Of a stretch of 46,726 bases of DNA, positions 41,324 through 46,726 are shown piece after piece (within the stretch, counting starts at the first letter, position 1; every line of letters starts with the position of its first letter). The translations under genes and the position numbers were made by a program. The stretch covers positions 1 through 46,726 of the forward strand of contig OMXI01000020.1 in the NCBI GenBank assembly GCA_900314975.1. The letters run 5' to 3'. The notes beneath the pieces were generated by a model, which was not told the origin of the DNA, did no database searches, and worked only from the letters and a program-made list of their open reading frames with translations. Source of the stretch: an uncultured Eubacteriales bacterium (GTDB taxonomy: Bacteria; Bacillota; Clostridia; Oscillospirales; Ruminococcaceae).

Positions 41324-41971
41324 TTATCCAAAGCGATGCGGGATGTAGCATTCGTGGCAGCAATACTTCCGCTTACTGTTTCCATAGGTTCTGAACTCTT
41401 TACCACAGTTCGGGCAGGTAAAATCGTAGTAGGCTTTTCGGTCAATTATATACGGATGTTCCTTCCACCAGTGATTACGGCAGGCATCGCAAATCGATCT
41501 TGATTCCTCCTGTGCGAGACTGCTCATAATGGTAAGTAGGAATTCGCCCTTTGAGTCCATCGTGTAGATATTCTCTTTTTCAAAATAGACCGCGATGCCT
41601 TTCTCGTTCAGCTTTCTGATTGTTGAGACGGAATCGACCGTGTTGCGGGCAAATCTCGATATGGATTTTGTCAGCACTAAATCAACGGCTCCGGCAAGGC
41701 AGTCCTCAATCATCCGATTGAATCCCTCCCTGCGTTCCGTCCGCAAGCCGGAGATACCATCGTCCACATATACCCGGACAAACTGCCATCCGGGATGATC
41801 CGATATCTTTTTCTCGTAGTATTCAGTCTGCGCTGCAAGGCTCGACTGCTGATCCTCATGTTCGGTGGAAACTCTGGCGTAAGCCGCCACACGCAGGTTT
41901 GCCTTGGCGCTTTCCTTAAAGGTCGCAGGCTTTGGCAGCGGAGCGATCTCCGTGATGATTTTATCTTCCAT
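41324..41971 (-). CDS. Short serine recombinase with C-terminal zinc-ribbon tail
   Basis: ATG at 41971 (MEDKIITEIAPLP) follows GGGGTGA. The resolvase domain is complete up to the dimerisation helix: RVAAYARVSTEHEDQQSSLAAQ with catalytic Ser, VYVDDGISGLRTERREGFN, LTKSISRFARN and LAQEESRSI. The usual long DNA-binding recombinase domain is missing; instead 55 residues follow with two CxxC pairs (FTCPNCGKEFRTYGN and KYCCHECYI), a zinc-ribbon-like tail after CDACRNHWWKEHPY. It may be a natural short form or the product of a fusion that removed the large-serine-recombinase C-terminus. It overlaps the 3' end of the next gene upstream. Confidence 0.75.
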   Translation of the reverse strand: MEDKIITEIAPLPKPATFKESAKANLRVAAYARVSTEHEDQQSSLAAQTEYYEKKISDHPGWQFVRVYVDDGISGLRTERREGFNRMIEDCLAGAVDLVLTKSISRFARNTVDSVSTIRKLNEKGIAVYFEKENIYTMDSKGEFLLTIMSSLAQEESRSICDACRNHWWKEHPYIIDRKAYYDFTCPNCGKEFRTYGNSKRKYCCHECYIPHRFG

Positions 41972-42152
41972 CCACAATCACCCCATCCCCGATAGCTCCG
42001 CCGACAACATCGACCTCCAAAAACGGCGGTTCATAGTGTTCGGCTATTTCCTTCTAGGCTTTCTGCATCTCGCTGTCGCTGATAACGCCGTCTTGCTTCA
42101 TACCAGCGAGAATCCACTTCGCAAGCCTGTACTCGACTTCAGTTTCAAACAA
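41961..42152 (-). pseudogene. Small recombinase-associated ORF with in-frame stop (SHOCT-like)
   Basis: TTG at 42152 follows AGGAGG. The reading gives FETEVEYRLAKWILAGMKQDG, a pattern of short helical proteins encoded just upstream of serine recombinases in Clostridia, then a TAG at 42054-42056, after which the same frame continues (KEIAEHYEPPFLEVDVVGG) to overlap the recombinase start. Either a nonsense mutation split a 60-codon gene or the first 32 residues are the functional product. Confidence 0.5.
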
Positions 42153-42164
42153 CGGCTATTCCTC

Positions 42165-42477
42165 CTTCCGAGTTGTAGTGTCCATACATCACTCTGAAAG
42201 GCGGAAAAGTCAAGGGGATTCAGCGATAATTGATACAATCGACAATCTGCACACCCTCATAACGAAGTGTTTTGTCAATCGTTACGGGACAGGACTTTTC
42301 GTTATGGGCGTATGCAAAATTTATAGGATGCACACCCCGCGGAGCCGTAATCGCAGGCAGCACGGCAGTCTGCGGACAAAAAATAAAACCCTCTGCACAC
42401 CCCTCGGTGTCAAAAGGCAAGGAAAGACTTTATATTTGATACACCTTAACGAAGTGCCGCAAAGCACACCGTATCAT
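42165..42477. other. No clear gene; short repeats
   Basis: An open minus-strand frame (42220-42420) has no ribosome binding site or recognisable motif. TGCACACCC occurs at 42248, 42329 and 42394, and a related AGCACACCG near 42463, all in the same orientation. Their role is unknown. This stretch joins the truncated hsdM to the recombinase region. Confidence 0.4.
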
Positions 42478-43125
42478 TTACGCAACAGCCTCCTCAAGAA
42501 GTATTCCGCTTTTGGGTTCAAGAATATTTACGATCATTTTTACAAGCGACTTCGGAGTAAAGAACACACCGTCATCGGAGGCTATATTCTTAGCAAACTT
42601 GTTGAGAAAGTATTCGTATATACGTTCGATGACATCACCGCCGACATCATCGAGGGCGCTGTTATTGAATATACGCAGAAGCTCCGCCAGCAGTTCGTCT
42701 GAAAAGTCGGTATAGCTCTTTGGCAAAACACCTGTAAGCTGTTCGCTCTGTTCCTCGATAAGCTGCATAGCATTATTGACGACCTCACCGAGGCTGTTCA
42801 TTGTGTGTCCGTCCTTGTTTACAAGATCGGCAGCAGCTATATTCTCCGGGAGATTTATCAAATAGTCATACTGCGCCTCTTTGGGCAGAAATAGCGCATT
42901 CTTGGCAGAAAAGTCACTCGCCTCTACGGGCATAACACGCCCGCCGCGGGAAGGACGGTTTTTCAGTATTTCAGTTTCAACCATCTTGAATCGGCTGAAA
43001 GCATACCGCAGAAAAATAAGCCCGAGTACAGGCATACAGTATTGATTCGATGTAAGTTTAGATCCAGCCCGAAGCAGATCGGCAGATTCCCAAAGTTCAG
43101 CTTCCAGCTTGCGTATATTTATCAT
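42478..43125 (-). pseudogene. hsdM: Truncated type I methyltransferase subunit HsdM (N-terminal part)
   Basis: The first 208 residues are a typical HsdM N-terminal domain: INIRKLEAELWESADLLRAG, LGLIFLRYAFSRF, then YEYFLNKFAKNIASDDGVFFTPKSLVKMIVNILEP. In HsdM this is followed by the SAM-binding FDPACGSGG motif, but here the frame ends with SGILLEEAVA at a junction near 42490. The catalytic domain, HsdS and HsdR are absent. It is inactivated by rearrangement and lies at the inner edge of the mobile element's right end. Confidence 0.85.
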
Positions 43126-43318
43126 TTATATAATCCTCCAGAAAATATTATGTTTTTATTATATATTTTACCATAAAACTGCACTAAAATCAATACAAAA
43201 GCGGGTTTTCTTTTATTAAAATTCACAAGGCTTATGAAGTGCAGAATCTATTTAGGCATAAAAAATGAGCGTTAATCCGCTCTTTTCCCAATAGTGTTTT
43301 ACTCTCATTTCTGAGCCC

Positions 43319-43340
43319 CGGTCTTTGTTTGGTCTTTATT
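43319..43340. repeat. 11 bp direct repeats left of the right attachment site
   Basis: CGGTCTTTGTT at 43319 and TGGTCTTTATT at 43330 repeat with an 11 bp period, matching the cluster at 18650. Position just inside the element's right end suits an integrase arm-type site. Confidence 0.45.
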
Positions 43341-43444
43341 CCTGCAAAAACCGATTTTAGACCACCTTAAATCACATCAAACGCACCCGCACAAACCGCG
43401 CAGGACCGCGGTTTGCCGTGAATGGCATGAGACGGGTTTAAGCT

Positions 43445-43474
43445 GCGGCTCGAATTCAAGTCCCACCATCTGCA
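43445..43474 (+). other. Attachment site in tRNA-Leu-like 3' sequence, joint between two elements
   Basis: The core TTCAAGTCCC (43455-43464) is followed by ACCATCTGCA, the pattern of a tRNA 3' end: joined to the GTGGG that precedes the same core at 18561 it gives a perfect T-stem (GTGGG/CCCAC) and acceptor strand. To the left of the core the sequence (CTGCGGCTCGAA) is not tRNA. So the right-hand half of a tRNA-Leu gene seems to lie here and its left-hand half at 18533-18570, separated by the inserted element. Confidence 0.6.
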
Positions 43475-43480
43475 TAGCAT

Positions 43481-43506
43481 AAAAGCCCGTATTAACGGGC
43501 TTTTTC
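43481..43506 (+). terminator. Terminator after the attachment site
   Basis: AAAAGCCCGT (43481-43490) pairs with ACGGGCTTTT (43495-43504), loop ATTA, T-run to 43506. It serves the former tRNA and, by its A-run, also the minus-strand integrase transcript. Confidence 0.8.
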
Positions 43507-43523
43507 TTATGTTTATTTTTGCT

Positions 43524-43551
43524 TTGGTCCTTGTTTGGTCCTTATCGGTCT
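43524..43551. repeat. 11 bp direct repeats between attachment site and integrase
   Basis: TGGTCCTTGTT, TGGTCCTTATC and CGGTCTGGG lie at 11 bp steps (about 43525, 43536 and 43547). They mirror the cluster near the other integrase's 3' end at 18650. Confidence 0.5.
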
Positions 43552-43576
43552 GGGAAACCCTTTATTTACGGGGTTT

Positions 43577-44779
43577 TCAGACCGCTGTTTTTTGCTCATT
43601 ATTGTCCATCAGAACATCTGCGATAACATTTCTTACTTTGACTCTCGCCTCCTGAAAATAGTGGGAATATGTTGAAAGCGTGGTCTGCGGTGTACTGTGT
43701 CCCAGCACTGCGGCTACAGTTACAGGGTCAACTCCCGCCTCTATCTCGGCGGAGGCAAAAAAGTGTCTGAATGTGTGGATACCGTAGAACGGGAAGTTGT
43801 TTTTCTCGCACAGCTTTTTCAGCCAGGTATACGGTGTGTTGACATGCATCGGGCGACCGTCAGCAGCAGTGAACAACCTTTCGGTATCATTCCATTGTGT
43901 GCCCATCTCTTTGATGTAAATGTCACGCTCTGATTTGAATTGCTTTACTAGTTCCATGATCTCAGGCGGCAGTGATATTATTCTATTAGATTTTTCAGTT
44001 TTAGGGGTGTCTGTGTACATCCCTTTTCTTAATGAGTAATTTGAAGTACGGCATATGTGAACTACATTTTGAGTATAGTCAAAGTCCTTCCACTCCAGTC
44101 CGAGAAGCTCACCTCGTCGGCAGCCTGTGAACATACACAGTGTAAAGTACACTCTGAACATCATTGTCGATTCCGACAGTATTTTCAAAAGCTCCCTTGC
44201 CTGTTCTTTGGTGTATATCTTCTTTTCCTTGCCCGCATTTGTTCTGTTTTTGATGTTCCTCGGTACAGTGACCTTCTGGCAGGGATTGTAGTTAAGGATA
44301 TCGAGCTTTATCGCATACTCAAATATCGTTGAAACGAACGACAGGTGATGCCGAACCGTTTTGTAGGACAGCGGCTTACCGTTATCCATATTAACGCCGT
44401 CTCTTGCAAGCGAATTGATAAACATCTGAATGTCACGGGCGGTTATCTTATCAAGCCGAAGATGCCCGATCGCCTTGTAGGTCCTCTTGGTAAGATTCCA
44501 CTCTCTGTGCAAGGTAGTATCCTTGTGGTTCAGTTCAGCGTAGTCTCTGAACCACTGCTGTGCAAACGGCTCAAATTTGATACTCGATGTGACCATGCCG
44601 TGAGCACAGTCATCTTCAAACATTATAACTTGACGGTTAAGTTCCTTTTCGATCTGCTTTGGTGTCATTTTAGGGTCGGGATGCCAGGTCATCGTCTTAT
44701 TGACTTGTTTCCCCTGGCTATTGTAACCGCAGGACACCTTGATGCGGTACGCATTACCTCGTTTTGATACTGTTGCCAT
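43577..44779 (-). CDS. int: Tn916-type tyrosine integrase of the second element (400 aa)
   Basis: ATG at 44779 (MATVSKRGNAYRIK) is chosen because it aligns with the start of the integrase at 19902. All catalytic residues are present: Arg in GCRRGELLGLEW, HTFRHFFAS, LGHSTPQTT and Tyr in LSTYSHYF. It is closest to the frameshifted integrase at 16330-17644 (shared LSYKTVRHHLSFVS and LNYNPC) and somewhat less so to the one at 18685. It belongs to a second element whose body runs off the right edge. Confidence 0.95.
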   Translation of the reverse strand: MATVSKRGNAYRIKVSCGYNSQGKQVNKTMTWHPDPKMTPKQIEKELNRQVIMFEDDCAHGMVTSSIKFEPFAQQWFRDYAELNHKDTTLHREWNLTKRTYKAIGHLRLDKITARDIQMFINSLARDGVNMDNGKPLSYKTVRHHLSFVSTIFEYAIKLDILNYNPCQKVTVPRNIKNRTNAGKEKKIYTKEQARELLKILSESTMMFRVYFTLCMFTGCRRGELLGLEWKDFDYTQNVVHICRTSNYSLRKGMYTDTPKTEKSNRIISLPPEIMELVKQFKSERDIYIKEMGTQWNDTERLFTAADGRPMHVNTPYTWLKKLCEKNNFPFYGIHTFRHFFASAEIEAGVDPVTVAAVLGHSTPQTTLSTYSHYFQEARVKVRNVIADVLMDNNEQKTAV

Positions 44780-44818
44780 ATACATCTCTCCTTTCAAGTT
44801 TTATCGCCCACAAGGCAC

Positions 44819-44921
44819 TATGTCAACAGGCATTGATTTTTCTGACATATCCCACTCACAGCCGCAAATATCGCAGCGACTGCAAACGGTCTATTTGAAA
44901 AATCTAATGTCTGTTGACATA
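44819..44921. promoter_or_regulatory. Long inverted repeat between integrase and excisionase
   Basis: Arms 44819-44842 (beginning TATGTCAACAGG) and 44897-44921 are complementary over about 23 bp with a one-base bulge and one mismatch, separated by 54 bp with smaller repeats. It is absent from the corresponding gap of the other element. It may be a regulatory or recombination site. Confidence 0.55.
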
Positions 44922-44990
44922 CACAATACTCTATACGGTGCTGCATTATCCAGCCTGTGAGCGAAGAATTAAACTCTACAACATACTTTT

Positions 44991-45191
44991 CTACCCAACC
45001 GACAACTCGCCGAGCAAGAATTTGTGCAGTATCTCTTTATTGATCAGGTACTTCTTCCCTGCCCTGAAGCACGGCAGTTCGCCTGACTTGCACAACTCTC
45101 TGACTCTGAACTCTGTCAGTCCGTCGACCAGCGCGGCGGCTTGTTTGATCGTCAGCATAACGGTTTTAGTTTCTGTTTTGTTTTCAGCCAT
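44991..45191 (-). CDS. xis: Excisionase (Xis) of the second element
   Basis: The 66-residue protein is about 75% identical to the excisionase at 20013-20213 in its core (LTIKQAAALVDGLTEFRVREL, GELPCFRAGKKYLINKEIL). It forms the usual pair with the adjacent integrase. Its start is overlapped by the small ORF at 45152-45265. Confidence 0.9.
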   Translation of the reverse strand: MAENKTETKTVMLTIKQAAALVDGLTEFRVRELCKSGELPCFRAGKKYLINKEILHKFLLGELSVG

Positions 45192-45265
45192 TGAATTATC
45201 ACACTCCTGTTTGTCTTAGTTGTTGTTCTTATGTTTGTGTTTGATTTGAAACTGTAGTAGTTCAT
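45152..45265 (-). CDS. Small basic ORF overlapping xis in the second element (37 aa)
   Basis: ATG at 45265 follows AAAGGA. The product (MNYYSFKSNTNIRTTTK onward, with VIIQWLKTKQKLK near the end) matches the 33-aa ORF at 20183-20284 in length, position, Arg-Thr-Thr and Ile-Ile/QKLK features. It overlaps xis by about 40 bp. A conserved leader peptide or small regulator is likely. Confidence 0.5.
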   Translation of the reverse strand: MNYYSFKSNTNIRTTTKTNRSVIIQWLKTKQKLKPLC

Positions 45266-45295
45266 TTTCGATTTTCCTTTCGTTTTAGATTTGGT

Positions 45296-46615
45296 TTATC
45301 CCATATACATTCCGAGGGACTCTTTCTTTTCCCGCTCTTGTTTGAGCAGCTTGCTGTCGGCGTGAGAGTAGTATTCGTCCTCATCATTGTCCTCTATCAG
45401 CGTAGCCAGCGCAGTAATCCCGTCAACAAGCCCAATTGTATCAATTGCGAAGCTATCAGAATTTTGAACAGCTTTGAGCTTACTTTCTGCCGCCAGCTGT
45501 CTTGCTCTTTCTGCCGAGATGAGTATTCTGCGCTCATGCTCCCAACCTGTTTCAGTAGTTCGCTGCTCATCTCTTTCATCTCCTGATGTATCTGCTGACG
45601 ATTCTGTTCGCTCTCCTGCTGGTACCTGCCAAGCAGTATCGACTGGTTCTGCTCGTACCTCGTCATCTGTTTCGAGGTCGGCAGCTCTTTTAATTCTTCT
45701 CTGACCTCGTCCTGCGACTGACATATCGAACTGAGGATTTTCAGCACCGCCGTCCAGTTCTGCTCCTGCACGACCACCATCGGAGCGGTTTCCGAAGCCT
45801 CCCGAAAGCTCTCCTTGTTCTTCTCCATTAAAGATTGCATATCGTATTTTGAATTCATAATCCATCATCTCCTTTGTGTATTTCTTTTCGTGCAGCTTAT
45901 TGCACCTGCATCTCTTTCCTTTGGGCGTGGTGTAGGTGATGTACTTTCGCTGCTGCTCCCACCGCACACCGTAACCTCTGCGCTTCATCAAAGCTATGAA
46001 CTGCTTTTTACTTTTCGCTTGTTTCATACAATCTGTGATTGCGTTCATCAAAGCGAACTTGAAGCTCTCGCCACGCACAGCACTGCGGTACTCCTTGTCG
46101 CCGAGAACATCATTCTGCCCGTCTTTATTAAATGTAGGTTTCTGCAAGGTATGAACACCATAGCTTTCGCATATCTCGTCCGACAGCTTCATCAGCTCGT
46201 GCAGGCTGTTGTTGTCCGAGTGATACTTTCTGCCGTCCTCAAAGCTCACCGAGTTGAACACAATGTGACTGTGGATATGCTCCCTGTCGATGTGAGTCGC
46301 CACAACACATTCGTAATTGCTCAACGCTTTACTGGTCAGCTCCAAAGCTATCTTGTGAGCAAGCTCGGGCTTGATGTCATAGCCCTTGGGGAAGCTCTGC
46401 ACCAGATGATAGTACAGTCTGCCGCCTGTCTTTTTGTGCATCTGCTTGGTGAGCATCATTTCGTTGTAGGCATTCTCGGTCGAACAGTTCACACCCGACA
46501 CCAACCGCCTGTCCTCCAGCTTGGTTTTCTTCTCCTTACCGACATACCCGAGCAGCTTTTTCAAGCCGCCAGTGCTCTGATTCTTGCTGTTTGCAAAGTG
46601 GATTATCGGCATCAT
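45296..46615 (-). CDS. MOBP-type relaxase of the second element (439 aa)
   Basis: ATG at 46615 follows AAAGGAGGTGA and overlaps the mobC stop (ATGA). The protein has the same plan as the relaxase at 22352: KKLLGYVGKEKKTK near the N-terminus, KQMHKKTGGRLYYH, then HIDREHIHSHIVFNSVS with the H-x-x-H-x-H metal motif, and a hydrophilic C-terminal region. A second gene is overprinted (45397-45858). Unlike the first element no cargo lies between it and xis: the small leader ORF begins 31 bp after its stop. Confidence 0.9.
   Translation of the reverse strand: MMPIIHFANSKNQSTGGLKKLLGYVGKEKKTKLEDRRLVSGVNCSTENAYNEMMLTKQMHKKTGGRLYYHLVQSFPKGYDIKPELAHKIALELTSKALSNYECVVATHIDREHIHSHIVFNSVSFEDGRKYHSDNNSLHELMKLSDEICESYGVHTLQKPTFNKDGQNDVLGDKEYRSAVRGESFKFALMNAITDCMKQAKSKKQFIALMKRRGYGVRWEQQRKYITYTTPKGKRCRCNKLHEKKYTKEMMDYEFKIRYAIFNGEEQGELSGGFGNRSDGGRAGAELDGGAENPQFDMSVAGRGQRRIKRAADLETDDEVRAEPVDTAWQVPAGERTESSADTSGDERDEQRTTETGWEHERRILISAERARQLAAESKLKAVQNSDSFAIDTIGLVDGITALATLIEDNDEDEYYSHADSKLLKQEREKKESLGMYMG
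45397..45858 (-). CDS. Overprinted coiled-coil, membrane-anchored protein in the second relaxase gene (153 aa)
   Basis: ATG at 45858 has AAAGGAGATGATGGATT upstream, nearly the same as in the first element. The frame differs from the relaxase frame. The product (MNSKYDMQSLMEKNK onward) is a long Gln/Glu-rich helical protein ending in a hydrophobic segment (LIASQLIQLGLLTGLL). It is homologous to the product of 22453-22875, including the spacing of Trp in the first third and the terminal anchor. Both frames remain open over about 460 bp. Confidence 0.75.
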   Translation of the reverse strand: MNSKYDMQSLMEKNKESFREASETAPMVVVQEQNWTAVLKILSSICQSQDEVREELKELPTSKQMTRYEQNQSILLGRYQQESEQNRQQIHQEMKEMSSELLKQVGSMSAEYSSRQKEQDSWRQKVSSKLFKILIASQLIQLGLLTGLLRWLR

Positions 46616-46726
46616 TTCACCTCCTTTAGCATCTCGCCCAGCCGACCGTAGATGTCCATAAGCAGACCTCTGCACTCTTTCAGCTCGGCAACTTTCACCC
46701 TGCCCTCGTTGCAAAGCCTGGTCAGC
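46612..46726 (-). CDS. mobC: MobC-like protein of the second element, partial at right edge
   Basis: Only the last 37 codons are in the window (LTRLCNEGRVKVAELKE, then YGRLGEMLKEVK). They align with the C-terminus of the MobC at 23611-23922. The stop overlaps the relaxase start by ATGA. Confidence 0.8.
   Translation of the reverse strand, partial: LTRLCNEGRVKVAELKECRGLLMDIYGRLGEMLKEVK

Noticed and set aside
42220-42420. 66-codon minus-strand ORF
   Set aside because: No ribosome binding site, no recognisable motif, and it overlaps short direct repeats; not supported as a gene.

Overview
The window looks like accessory-rich chromosome from a gut Ruminococcus-like member of the Oscillospiraceae (Firmicutes). 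The reasons are strong AGGAGG ribosome binding sites, TTGACA/TATAAT promoters, BspA-type leucine-rich repeat proteins, Tn916-type integrase/excisionase pairs, a DUF927 replication protein and a DUF6809-like protein. The species cannot be named from the sequence alone.

Layout. 1-2850 is a graveyard of an older element: a frameshifted DUF927 gene running off the left edge, short repeats, and a tyrosine integrase with two in-frame stops. 2892-5675 is an intact MMPL transporter followed by a TetR regulator. 5700-10250 holds an unknown protein, a truncated amidoligase and a leucine-rich repeat locus broken by an out-of-frame 320 bp duplication. 10195-18530 contains a five-gene minus-strand operon (unknown protein, WYL regulator, two small unknowns, PHP phosphoesterase), a decayed ParE-type toxin-antitoxin, a frameshifted integrase, and a collapsed second copy of the operon ends.

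18561 to about 43464 is best read as one integrated mobile element (about 25 kb). At both ends lies the 10 bp core TTCAAGTCCC inside tRNA-Leu-like 3' sequence. Reading from the left it carries integrase, excisionase, a cargo pair (transglutaminase-like lipoprotein and a DUF6809-like protein) bracketed by arrays of small hairpins, a MOBP relaxase with a second gene overprinted inside it, MobC, an oriT-like region, DUF927, a RelBE-type toxin-antitoxin, and a two-gene operon. The first gene of that operon has the conserved blocks of eukaryotic-type RNA-dependent RNA polymerases, including the DFDGD metal site. Then come a sigma-region-4-like protein under a pseudoknot-like leader, a Com-like zinc ribbon, an ImmA/XRE pair, and a seven- to eight-gene defence operon (XRE, two DNA methyltransferases, a methylase-associated protein, a PLD-nuclease/helicase, a small ORF, a DndD-like ATPase and a small protein). 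A serine recombinase and a truncated HsdM follow. A second, related element starts at 43464 (integrase, excisionase, relaxase with its own overprinted gene, partial MobC) and runs off the right edge.

The most novel items are the RDR-family polymerase operon (27485-31301), the arrays of small hairpins whose minus-strand loops repeatedly contain GAAA (20314-20449 and 21863-22225), the membrane-anchored coiled-coil gene overprinted in both relaxases, and the multi-gene methylase/helicase/ATPase defence locus. All functional statements come from motif recognition by eye; no database search was run.
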